Assembly: GCA_023700845.1 (NCBI GenBank)
Contig: JAMPYD010000068.1
Location: 1-8,095 of the forward strand
Origin: Elusimicrobiota bacterium
GTDB taxonomy: Bacteria > Elusimicrobiota > Elusimicrobia > UBA1565 > UBA9628
Direction of reading: 5' to 3'
Length of the DNA: 8,095 nucleotides
Positions 1-7,400 of the stretch are shown here, piece after piece. The notes below the pieces were generated by a model, which did no database searches, was not told the DNA's origin, and saw nothing but the letters and a program-made list of their open reading frames with translations. Position numbers and translations under genes: made by a program. Position 1 is the stretch's first letter, and each line of letters opens with the position of its first letter.

Positions 1-216
1 TACGCGGTGGCGCGCTGGGGGGTGCCGGACAAGAGCGACACGCATTCGTTCTTCGACCTGTGGACGAAGGCGCGCAAGGATATCGAGACCTCGGATCTCA
101 CGCTGGGGCTGGCACGAATCGGGGACGACGGGGTGGTGAGGTCCGGACGGAGAGACGTTTTCAGCTTCGCGGCGGATAAGTCGACGGCAACGGCAACGGA
201 TGGGGCGCGGAAATGA
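1..216 (+). CDS. C-terminal fragment of an unrecognised protein (5' end outside window)
   Basis: The reading frame is open from base 1 to the TGA at 214-216, giving the last 71 residues of a protein that starts outside the window. A GTG at position 7 could in principle be a start, but no upstream sequence is available to support it, so a 3'-partial gene is the simpler reading. The segment has a compact charged/aromatic part (it includes DTHSFFDLWTKARKDIE) followed by a Ser/Thr/Ala/Lys-rich tail that looks disordered. I recognise no family and no catalytic motif. Its TGA overlaps the ATG of the next gene (ATGA, 213-216), which argues for cotranscription and translational coupling with that exported protein. 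Coding status is supported mainly by this overlap and by the uninterrupted frame; function is unknown. Confidence 0.6.
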   Translation, partial: YAVARWGVPDKSDTHSFFDLWTKARKDIETSDLTLGLARIGDDGVVRSGRRDVFSFAADKSTATATDGARK

Positions 217-1802
217 GAGCCGCGCTACTGGCCTTATATTTGGCTGGAGCTTCGGCGGGGGCTGACGAATACGAGCCTTCATCCACCCCCGCCGGAACGG
301 CCGTAGAAGGAGATCGAACGGCGGCGGTCGAGGAGATGCGTCGGCAGCTCGAGGGAGACCCCGGCCTTCAAGAAGCCCTGGTGGATCGGATTATGCAGTC
401 GAAGATCGCGGGGGCGATCAGCTCGGAGACCGATGAGAATAAAAAGCGTTCCGATGTTCGCGAGTGGATGAAGCAGGACCTGGGCTCCGCCTCCGAGATC
501 GCGCTGGGTCTGGCCAAGGACGAGGCCGAGGGCACTCACCTCTTCGAGAACACCTTGGTCAAGCACCTCCGGCAGACCTTCCGGCGCACCAACACCAACC
601 GCGGCGCCTTCGGGGTCCTCAAGAGCGCGGCGAAGACCTCGAAGCTGACGACCTTGGCCGACCAGCAGGCCGGCGAGGAGGAGAAGCGCGAGCTGCTGCG
701 CACCCTGTTCGAGGGCAAGGGCTCCCAGGGCGAGAAGGTGATCACCGGCCAGGCGCCCGAGGGCAAGCCCTCCGGCTCGGACACGCCGGCGAGCGCGGCG
801 CTCGCCAACTCGTTCTACGACCGCCTCTCCGCGGGCAACATCCGCGGCTACTCCCCCCAGCTGATGAGCCTGCAGAGCGCGCTCAACACGCGCCGCCCGC
901 CGGGCGCCCCGGCCCTCATCGAGACCGGCAAGCTCGACCACGCGACCCTGTCGTATCCCGCCTTCGGCCTCAAGTACGACCTGGGCAACCTCGAGGAGCG
1001 CCTGCGCCGCGCGCGCATCGCCGAGCTCGCGACCTTGGGCGGGGTCCGGCTCACCGAGCGCGACATGAAGGACCCCGGCCTCGAGGCGCGCCTGCTCGCG
1101 AAGGTCCCGGCCGACAAGCTCAAGAAGCGCTTCGCCGCGCGCGCCGCGGCCAACGCGCGGGCCCGCGCCGCGCTCGCCGCCTTCGAGGCCGCCGCCGACA
1201 AAAGCCGCGACCCGGGCCAGATCACGAAGGGCCTGCTCGTCGAGCTGTCCGGCCGCCAGCGCGAGGCCGCCCGCTGGCTCACCGCCGCGGCCCTCGAGGA
1301 GGAGCTGGCCCGCATCGAGTCCGAGGAGGGCTTCCTCACCGACGACCTGCTCGCCGCGATCGACGCCGCGCCGGCGCCGGCCCCCGTGCGCGAGTCGTAC
1401 AAGCGCCGCGGGGAGTCCTACAAGGAGCGCCTGTCGCGGCTCAAGGCCAACGCGCAGGCCTCGCTCGACGCCCTGCAGTCCGACGCGTGGCTGTCGCGCA
1501 TCGCCGAGATCGACCGGATGATGGCCGAGAACCAGTCCTTGCGCCGCAACATCTCGCGCGACATCTCCGACTACCGCCTCGTCCCCTTCCGCATCGCCGA
1601 GGCGGTGCTCCGCCAGCCGCGCTGGCGCGAGCTCCTCGACGACCTGCTCGTGAAGTACGCCAAGGGCACGTCCTACGGCCGCGCGGTCGCCGCCCGCCGC
1701 GGCAAGCTCTCCCGCTTCCTCGGCATCTTCGGCTCGATCGCCTCCGGCGACCTCGACGGCGCCCACCTCGCCCTCGTCAACGCCGAAGGCGGCCGCCGCT
1801 AG
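213..1802 (+). CDS. Predicted exported, helical, cysteine-free protein of unknown function (529 aa)
   Basis: The N-terminus reads like a short Sec signal peptide: Met-Arg, a hydrophobic stretch (residues 3-12, AALLALYLAG), then small residues with a likely cleavage after an Ala-x-Ala-type site near residues 14-17. There is no lipobox Cys, and no cysteine anywhere in the protein. The mature part is highly charged and predicted mostly helical. It has a helical block at about 37-175, a Gly/Ser/Pro linker at about 176-195, a second block at about 200-280, an Ala/Arg/Lys/Glu-rich coiled-coil-like stretch at about 290-375, an Ala/Pro hinge near 388-394, and a last helical block to the end. No enzyme motif is visible and I do not recognise the family. 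The start is chosen because the ATG lies in an ATGA overlap with the upstream stop and leads directly into the signal peptide; the only SD-like sequence is a weak GGGG at 202-205. The first roughly 250 bases have more mixed third codon positions than the rest. The stop shares CTAG with the convergent patatin gene. A periplasmic or envelope role is inferred only from the signal peptide. Confidence 0.8.
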   Translation: MRAALLALYLAGASAGADEYEPSSTPAGTAVEGDRTAAVEEMRRQLEGDPGLQEALVDRIMQSKIAGAISSETDENKKRSDVREWMKQDLGSASEIALGLAKDEAEGTHLFENTLVKHLRQTFRRTNTNRGAFGVLKSAAKTSKLTTLADQQAGEEEKRELLRTLFEGKGSQGEKVITGQAPEGKPSGSDTPASAALANSFYDRLSAGNIRGYSPQLMSLQSALNTRRPPGAPALIETGKLDHATLSYPAFGLKYDLGNLEERLRRARIAELATLGGVRLTERDMKDPGLEARLLAKVPADKLKKRFAARAAANARARAALAAFEAAADKSRDPGQITKGLLVELSGRQREAARWLTAAALEEELARIESEEGFLTDDLLAAIDAAPAPAPVRESYKRRGESYKERLSRLKANAQASLDALQSDAWLSRIAEIDRMMAENQSLRRNISRDISDYRLVPFRIAEAVLRQPRWRELLDDLLVKYAKGTSYGRAVAARRGKLSRFLGIFGSIASGDLDGAHLALVNAEGGRR

Positions 1803-3832
1803 GGACGGAAGGCGGGGATCAGGGCTTTCAGGCGCGGGAGCGCCTCTTCGGCGGCGCGCTCGCCGGCCTGGATGATCTCGCCGGCGCGGTGCAGCTCGGT
1901 CCAGGAGAAGCCCTTGAGGTCTGGGAACATCGTCACGTGCGCGAGGTCGAGGCGGGACTGGGCGACCTCGTACTCCATCGTGTAGATCATCTGGAAGAAC
2001 ACTTCCGGGAAGTTGGGCGCGCGGAAGGCCGTGGGCAGGACGGGCATCGCGGCCTGGCGCAGGGTCTCCAGGTTCAGCGGCTGGTCGAGGAGGCGCCGGG
2101 CGTGGCGCTCCTTGACCTTGTTCTTGCGCTCGCCGGCGGGCATCGTCAGGTTCACGGCGAGCAGGATGTCGGCGCCCATGTCGGAGATGACGCGCGTCGG
2201 CACCGGGTTGACGATGCCGCCGTCGACGAGCCAGCGGCCGGAGAGCTGGGTCGGCTCGAAGATCAAGGGGAGGCCGCACGAGGCGCGGATCGACTCGGCG
2301 ACGCGGCCCTGCTTGAGGACCACCTCCTCGCCGGTCTCGATGTCGGCCGCGACGCAGGCGAACGGGATTTCCATGTCGGAGAATTCCCGGGAGCCCATGT
2401 AGGAGCGGATGAAGCGCAGGAGCGTGTCGCCCGCGAAGAGGCCCGAGCGCGGCACCGTGATGTCCCAGAACAGGTTCTCGTACACCCAGGCCTTGTCGAT
2501 GCGCATCGCCAGCTGCTCGATCTCCTCGGGCTCGTAGCCCGCGGCGTAGCAGCCCGCGATGAGCGAGCCCATCGACGTGCCGGCGATCATGTCGATGGGG
2601 ATCTTCTCGCGCTTGAGGACCTTGAGCACGCCGATCGTCGCGTGGCCGAGCGCCGCCCCGGTGCCCAGCGCCAGGCCCACCTGCACGCCGCCGATGCGGC
2701 GCGCGAGGTGGCCGAGCACCTTCGCGGCCTTGGGCTCGACGGCGAAGGCGGCGTCGGCGCGCCCGTCGCGCTCGTAGGCCTCGCCGGCGGCCTCGCTCCA
2801 CGGCACGATGAGGCGCTCGGCGCCGACGAGCAGCGGGGCGTCCTCCGGCTCGAGGTCGCCGATCCACAGCCGCAGCAGGCGGCGCGCCTCCTCGGCGAGC
2901 GGCGGCACCTCGGCCTCCATGTGGCGGTACTGCGGGCGCATCGCGTCGCAGCCGGCCATCAGGATGAGGTCGGCCTCGGTCAGCGCCGCGCGCTCGACGT
3001 CGCCGCGCGGCCCGCCCAGGCACAGCAGCGCGAGCTCGTGGCTGTCGCGCACCGCGTTGAGGAAGAGGTAGAGCTGGCTGAAGAGGCGGCCGCCGAGCGT
3101 CGCCGGCGACACCGACAGGATGCGCACGCCCGACGGGTGCTCCTGCGCCAGGGCGGCGAGGGCGGCGGGGTCCCGAAGGTTGGCCGCCCGCAGGGCGGTC
3201 TCGCTCGCGGGCGCGGGCTTCAGGCCGGCGGCCCGGGCGATGTCGCCGGGCTCCGGGGACAGGTCGACGACGAGCACCTTCTTGCGGGTCTGGCCGGCGA
3301 GCTCGGCGCCGAGGCGCCAGGCGATCAGCGCGCGCTCGCGGCGCGGCAGGGCGCTGTCGAACGCGACGAGGCGGGCCTGCTCGGAGGACGGACGCGGCGA
3401 GGCCTGGCCGCCCTCGATGAGGCGGCTGGCGAGCGTGCGCGAGAGGTGCAGCAGGATCGGCGGATGCGCGCGCAGGCACTCCTCGAAGTCCTTGCGCGGG
3501 AGCTTGAGCAGCTCGCTCGTCGCGTCCACGCGGACCGTGGCCGAGCGCGGCCCGCCGGTGAGCATGCCGGTCTCGCCGATGACGTCGCCGCGGCCGAGGT
3601 ACGCGACGAGGGTCTCATGCCCCTCGACGGCGCGGTAGCGGCGCGCGTGGCCGGAGACGATCAGGTACAGCGCGTCGGACTCGTCGCCCTGCTTGAAGAT
3701 CGTCGCACCCTTGGGCAGCGAGAGCAGCTGCAGACGGGAGGCGAGCTTGCCGATGTCCTCGCCGGACAGGCCCGCGAACAGCGGCGTGCGCTTCAGAAAA
3801 GACTCCCACGACTGGATCTCCTCAGGTTTCAA
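1799..3832 (-). CDS. NTE-like patatin phospholipase with N-terminal cyclic-nucleotide-binding domain (677 aa)
   Basis: Predicted serine hydrolase acting on (lyso)phospholipids at the inner face of the membrane. Residues about 10-140 are a cNMP-binding (Crp-like) domain; the phosphate-binding cassette is intact in key positions (Gly86-Glu87 and Pro95-Arg96-Ser97-Ala98), so ligand binding is possible. Residues about 153-345 resemble a ParA/MinD-type nucleotide-binding fold but lack the P-loop lysine motif. Residues about 385-560 are the patatin domain: oxyanion-hole loop GTGAALG (390-396), nucleophile elbow GTSMG with Ser420, and the Asp of the catalytic dyad at Asp537 in DGG. This cNMP-linker-patatin order is that of neuropathy target esterase (PNPLA6) and its bacterial relatives. 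One oddity is Leu395 where the family normally has Arg or Lys. A C-terminal helical extension follows to 677. No membrane segment is obvious. The start is TTG at 3832-3830, overlapping the Nudix TGA (TTGA) with AAGG 7 bases upstream; there is no ATG or GTG near the domain start. It is the second gene of the Nudix operon. Confidence 0.88.
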   Translation of the reverse strand: MKPEEIQSWESFLKRTPLFAGLSGEDIGKLASRLQLLSLPKGATIFKQGDESDALYLIVSGHARRYRAVEGHETLVAYLGRGDVIGETGMLTGGPRSATVRVDATSELLKLPRKDFEECLRAHPPILLHLSRTLASRLIEGGQASPRPSSEQARLVAFDSALPRRERALIAWRLGAELAGQTRKKVLVVDLSPEPGDIARAAGLKPAPASETALRAANLRDPAALAALAQEHPSGVRILSVSPATLGGRLFSQLYLFLNAVRDSHELALLCLGGPRGDVERAALTEADLILMAGCDAMRPQYRHMEAEVPPLAEEARRLLRLWIGDLEPEDAPLLVGAERLIVPWSEAAGEAYERDGRADAAFAVEPKAAKVLGHLARRIGGVQVGLALGTGAALGHATIGVLKVLKREKIPIDMIAGTSMGSLIAGCYAAGYEPEEIEQLAMRIDKAWVYENLFWDITVPRSGLFAGDTLLRFIRSYMGSREFSDMEIPFACVAADIETGEEVVLKQGRVAESIRASCGLPLIFEPTQLSGRWLVDGGIVNPVPTRVISDMGADILLAVNLTMPAGERKNKVKERHARRLLDQPLNLETLRQAAMPVLPTAFRAPNFPEVFFQMIYTMEYEVAQSRLDLAHVTMFPDLKGFSWTELHRAGEIIQAGERAAEEALPRLKALIPAFRP

Positions 3833-4401
3833 ATGACGGCCTTGCGTCGGAGATTTCTTCCATAGGACGCGCAAGCTAAGAGACCGATGACGGTTTTGGA
3901 GTCGCGGATTTTTCCCTTGCGGACCAGCTCGAGGGCCTTTTTGAAGGGCATGTGCACGGCCTCGATGAATTCGTCGTCGTCGGCGTCGACCTTGCCGGCC
4001 TTGAGGCCGGTCGCGACGAACAGGTGCAGGACCTCGTCGGCGAACGCGGGCGTCGGCCAGTACCGGATCAGGGGCGTGAACTTGGCCGCGGTGTAGCCGG
4101 TCTCCTCGGCGAGCTCGCGCTTGACGCAGGTCAGCACGGACTCGCGCGCGTCGAGCTTGCCGGCGGGCAGCTCGAGCGTCACCTCGCCGACGGGATGGCG
4201 GTACTGGCGGACCAGCACCACGGTGTCCTTGTCGAGGAAGGGCACGACCCCGACCGCGCCGGGGTGGGACAGGTACTCGCGCGTCGCGATCTTGCCGTCG
4301 GGCAGGCGCACCGTGTCGACGTCGAAGTTCACGGCCCGGCCGCGCCAGACCCTCTTCTTGCGGACGAAGGTCTCGACCAGGTGCGCGTCGCGCTTTTTCA
4401 T
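3829..4401 (-). CDS. nudF: Nudix hydrolase, ADP-ribose pyrophosphatase (NudF-like, 190 aa)
   Basis: Cytoplasmic Nudix hydrolase expected to cleave ADP-ribose to AMP and ribose-5-phosphate using divalent metal. The Nudix box GX5EX7REUXEEXGU is perfect: Gly81, Glu87, then REL at 95-97, Glu99, Glu100 and Gly102-Tyr103. About 15 residues later comes TPAFADEVLHLF, the equivalent of the SPGFSDE segment of the NudF/ADPRase subgroup, followed by an acidic EFIEAVHMPFKKALELV segment, also typical of that group. Length (190 aa) fits the family. The chosen ATG is at 4401-4399. A longer frame could begin at 4461, but its extra 20 residues are Pro/Gly-rich and unlike the family, and they would span a good extended -10 element at 4418-4410. 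No SD precedes the ATG, and the predicted transcript start is only 1-3 bases upstream, so a near-leaderless mRNA is likely. The TGA overlaps the TTG of the patatin gene by 4 nt, making a coupled operon. Exact substrate is inferred from subgroup motifs; other nucleoside-diphosphate sugars are possible. Confidence 0.9.
   Translation of the reverse strand: MKKRDAHLVETFVRKKRVWRGRAVNFDVDTVRLPDGKIATREYLSHPGAVGVVPFLDKDTVVLVRQYRHPVGEVTLELPAGKLDARESVLTCVKRELAEETGYTAAKFTPLIRYWPTPAFADEVLHLFVATGLKAGKVDADDDEFIEAVHMPFKKALELVRKGKIRDSKTVIGLLACASYGRNLRRKAVI
3840..3843 (-). promoter_or_regulatory. Ribosome binding site for the TTG-initiated patatin gene
   Basis: On the minus strand AAGG lies 7 bases upstream of the TTG at 3832, inside the last codons of the Nudix gene. 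With the TTGA stop/start overlap this supports TTG as the true start and implies reinitiation by ribosomes finishing the Nudix frame. The site is short (four matching bases), so it is supportive rather than decisive. Confidence 0.5.
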
Positions 4402-4409
4402 CGGATGGA

Positions 4410-4418
4410 ATTGTAGCA
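4410..4418 (-). promoter_or_regulatory. Extended -10 promoter element for the Nudix-patatin operon
   Basis: Read on the minus strand this is TGCTACAAT, that is TGn followed by TACAAT, one mismatch from the sigma-70 -10 consensus. It stands out as an AT-rich island in GC-rich DNA. Transcription would start at about 4404-4402, 1-3 bases before the Nudix ATG at 4401, so the message would be nearly leaderless. No good -35 hexamer is seen at 17-bp spacing, which fits an extended -10 promoter. This is a consensus match only. Confidence 0.5.
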
Positions 4419-4421
4419 AAG

Positions 4422-4433
4422 CGCCCGCGGGCG
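4422..4433. promoter_or_regulatory. 12-bp perfect palindrome in the divergent control region (possible operator)
   Basis: CGCCCGCGGGCG is a perfect 12-bp palindrome lying between the two divergent -10 elements, in the spacer/-35 zone of the Nudix promoter. A repressor bound here could affect the leftward operon and perhaps dnaE. In such GC-rich DNA a GC-only palindrome of this size can occur by chance, so the regulatory role is speculative. Confidence 0.25.
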
Positions 4434-4462
4434 GCGGTCGCCCGACGACGAGCGGCGGCATT

Positions 4463-4471
4463 TGATATGAT
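4463..4471 (+). promoter_or_regulatory. Extended -10 promoter element for dnaE
   Basis: TGATATGAT contains TGn plus TATGAT, one mismatch from TATAAT, again without a convincing -35. A start at about 4477-4479 would leave a 5' leader of roughly 12-14 bases before the ATG at 4491, made almost only of C and G and lacking an SD motif. The element overlaps the in-frame ATGs at 4467 and 4470, which is the main argument for the shorter DnaE. Confidence 0.45.
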
Positions 4472-4490
4472 GTACCCCCGCGCGCGCGAC

Positions 4491-7400
4491 ATGTCCAAGC
4501 CCGAGTTCGTCCACCTCCACAATCACTCCGAATACTCCCTGATGGACGGGGTCATCCGGCTGTCCGACAAGGACGGCAAGCCCTCCCAGGCCCTCAAGGA
4601 CCTGGCCAACTCCGGGGCGAAGGGCTTCGCGGTGACCGACCACGGGAACATGTACGGCGCCGTCGAGTTCTACTCGAACGCGAAGGCCGTGGGGCTCAAG
4701 GCGATCATCGGCTGCGAGATGTACATCTCCAAGGGCACGCGCTTCGACCGCGGCCACTCGCAGAAGGAAAACTGCCACCTGACCGTCCTCGCCAAGAATT
4801 TCGAGGGCTACCAGAACCTGATGGAGCTGTGCTCCATCGCGTTCACCGAAGGCTACTATTACGACCCGCGCATCGATAAGGAGCTTCTGGCCAAGCACTC
4901 CAAAGGCCTCGTCGTATTGTCCGGCTGCCTGAAGTCCGAGCTGAACCAGTCGATCTTGTCGGGCGACCTGACCCAATCCGAGAAGCTCGTCACGTGGTTC
5001 CGGGACAACCTCGAGCAGGATTCCTACTACCTCGAGATCATGGACCACGGCATCGAAAAGCAGAAGCAGGTGACCGCGGCCCTGCTCGAGCTCAACAAGC
5101 GCACGGGCATCCCCCTCGTCGCGACGAACGACTGCCACTACTGGAAGCCCGACGACCACGAGGCCCACGACGCGCGCGTCTGCATCGCCACCGGCCGCAA
5201 GATGGCCGACACGGAACGGCTCAAGTTCGATTCCCACGATTTCTACATCAAGTCCCCCGAAGAGATGCACAAGCTGTTCGGCGGCTTCGCCCCGGAATCG
5301 TTGAGCAACACTCTCAAGATCGCGGAGATGTGCAACCTCAAGATCCCGATGGACCAGATGCTGTTGCCCGAGTTCAAGGTCCCCCCGGGCTACGACCAGG
5401 ACTCGTACCTGGAACATCTCTGTCTCGAGGGCCTCAAGGAGCGCTTCCCCGCCGGCTACCGCCCGGAGTACGCCGAGCGCCTGACCTACGAATTGGGCGT
5501 CATCAAGCGGATGGGTTTTTCCGGGTACTTCCTCATCGTTTGGGATTTCATCAAGCACGCCCGCTCGATCGGCGTGCCCGTCGGCCCCGGCCGCGGCTCC
5601 GGCGCCGGCGCGATCGTCGCCTACGCGCTCCGGATCACGAACGCCGACCCCCTCGAGCACCGCCTGCTCTTCGAGCGCTTCCTGAACCCGGACCGCAAGT
5701 CGATGCCCGACCTCGACATCGACTTCGCCGACACCGGCCGCGACCGCGTCATCCAGTACGTGCGCGAGAAGTACGGCAAGGAGTGCGTGGCGCAGATCAT
5801 CACCTTCGGCTCGCTCGGCGCCAAGCTCGTCATCCGCGACGTGGGCCGCGTATTAGACATGCCGCTCATGCAAATAGACGAGATCGCCAAGAAGATCCCC
5901 GTCGGCCCCAACGTCCACCTGCACGAGGCGATGCAGGGCCCGGAGCTGCTCGAGCTCGCCAAGGACCCGCAGGTCAAGCGCCTGCTCGACCTGTCGCTGA
6001 AGCTCGAGGGCCTCAAGCGCCACACCGGCGTGCACGCGGCCGGCACCTTGATCACCAAGGAGCACGTGGTCAAGTACACGCCGCTCGCGAAGGGCGCCAA
6101 ATCCGACGTGGTCACCACGCAGTACGACGGCGACGTCTGCCCCAAGCTCGGCCTGCTCAAGGTCGACTTCCTCGGCCTGCGCACGCTCTCCATCATCGAC
6201 GACGCGGTCAAGTTCGTCAAGAAGCGCCGCGACCCGAAGTTCGACATCGACGCGGTCCCGATGGACGACCCGAAGACCTATGAAATGCTGCGCACGGCCA
6301 AGTCGCTGGCCGTCTTCCAGCTCGATTCCCAGGGCATCCGCGACCTCCTGTTCCGCATCAAGCCCACCGTCTTCGACGACATCGTCTCGCTCATCGCCCT
6401 CTTCCGCCCCGGCCCCATGCAAAGCGGCATGCTCGACATGTTCGTCGAGCGCAAGCACGGCCGCGAGGAGGTCGTCTACGACGTGCCCCTGCTCGAGACC
6501 ATCCTGAAGGACACCTACGGCTGCATGGTCTTCCAGGAGCAGGTCATGGAGATCTCCAAGAAGCTCGCGGGCTTTACGCCCGGCGAGGCCGACGGCCTGC
6601 GCAAGGCCATGGGCAAGAAAATCCATGAAGACCTGGAAAAGATGCGCAGCAAGTTCGTCGCCGGCTGCGGCGTCAACAAGATCAAAGACAAGGTCGCCAA
6701 CAAGATCTACGACCAGATGGTGAAGTTCGGCGGCTACGGCTTCAACAAGTCCCACTCGGTCGCCTACGGCCTCGTCGCCTATCAGACCGCGTACCTCAAG
6801 GCCAACTACCCGATCGAGTTCATGACCGCGGTGCTGACCAGCGAGATCGGGCATTCGTCGATCGGCGCCGAGGATAAAGAGAACAAGCTGGTCACCTACC
6901 TCGAGGAAGCGCGGCGCATGGGCATGAAGGTCCTGCCGCCGGACGTCAACGAATCGAGGTCTCAGTTCGACATACAGAACGACTGCATACGGTTCGGGCT
7001 GCTCGCGATCAAGAACGTGGGGTCCGGCGCCGCCGAGTCGATCGTGACGGCCGCGGCGGAGAAGAAATTCACCTCCCTCGACGATTTCTGCTCGCGCGTC
7101 GATCTGCACGCGATCAATAAAAAAGCCGTTGAGTCACTGATCAAAGCGGGAGCGCTCGATTCCCTGCGCCCCAACGAACCTTCGCCCGCAGCCCGAGCGC
7201 GGCTTTTGTTGTCCGTCGACGAATCCGTCGGCCGCCAGCAGAAGATGAAGGCCGACCTCGACAAGGGCCAGGGCCTGCTCTTCGGGACGGCGCCCGCGCC
7301 GGCCTCGAAGGAGATCTCCGACGCCGACGCGTCGATCAAGCCTTTGTCGGAGCACGACACCTTGACCTTCGAGCGCGAGGTCCTGGGCTTCTACTTCTCC

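Noticed and set aside
279..3479. Very long minus-strand open frame opposite the exported-protein gene and out of frame with the patatin gene
   Set aside because: Its translation is Arg/Ala/Gly/Pro-rich low-complexity sequence typical of shadow frames in GC-rich DNA; the overlapping genes have real domains or a signal peptide.
464..3865. Very long plus-strand open frame running through the patatin region
   Set aside because: Composition is Arg/Ala/Gly/His-biased with no domain, and it is antisense to a gene with intact cNMP and patatin motifs.
4402..4461. Upstream ATG giving a 210-residue Nudix protein
   Set aside because: The extra residues are Pro/Gly-rich, not family-like, and would span the extended -10 element at 4418-4410.
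3833..4522. N-terminal extension of the patatin frame (a 907-residue version)
   Set aside because: The extra 230 residues are a shadow of the Nudix gene in another frame (Arg-rich, no domain); the cNMP domain starts just after the TTG at 3832.
4398..5660. Long minus-strand frame antisense to dnaE (others at 5853-7109 and 7134-8057; plus-strand shadow at 4994-6283)
   Set aside because: All are repetitive Val/Leu/Gly/Asp- or Arg/Pro-rich shadows of dnaE codon bias; the dnaE motifs are complete on the plus strand.
6950..7225. Horizontally acquired segment in dnaE, because third positions look AT-richer here
   Set aside because: The shift is mild, falls in the variable HhH/linker region, and the protein sequence is continuous with the family.
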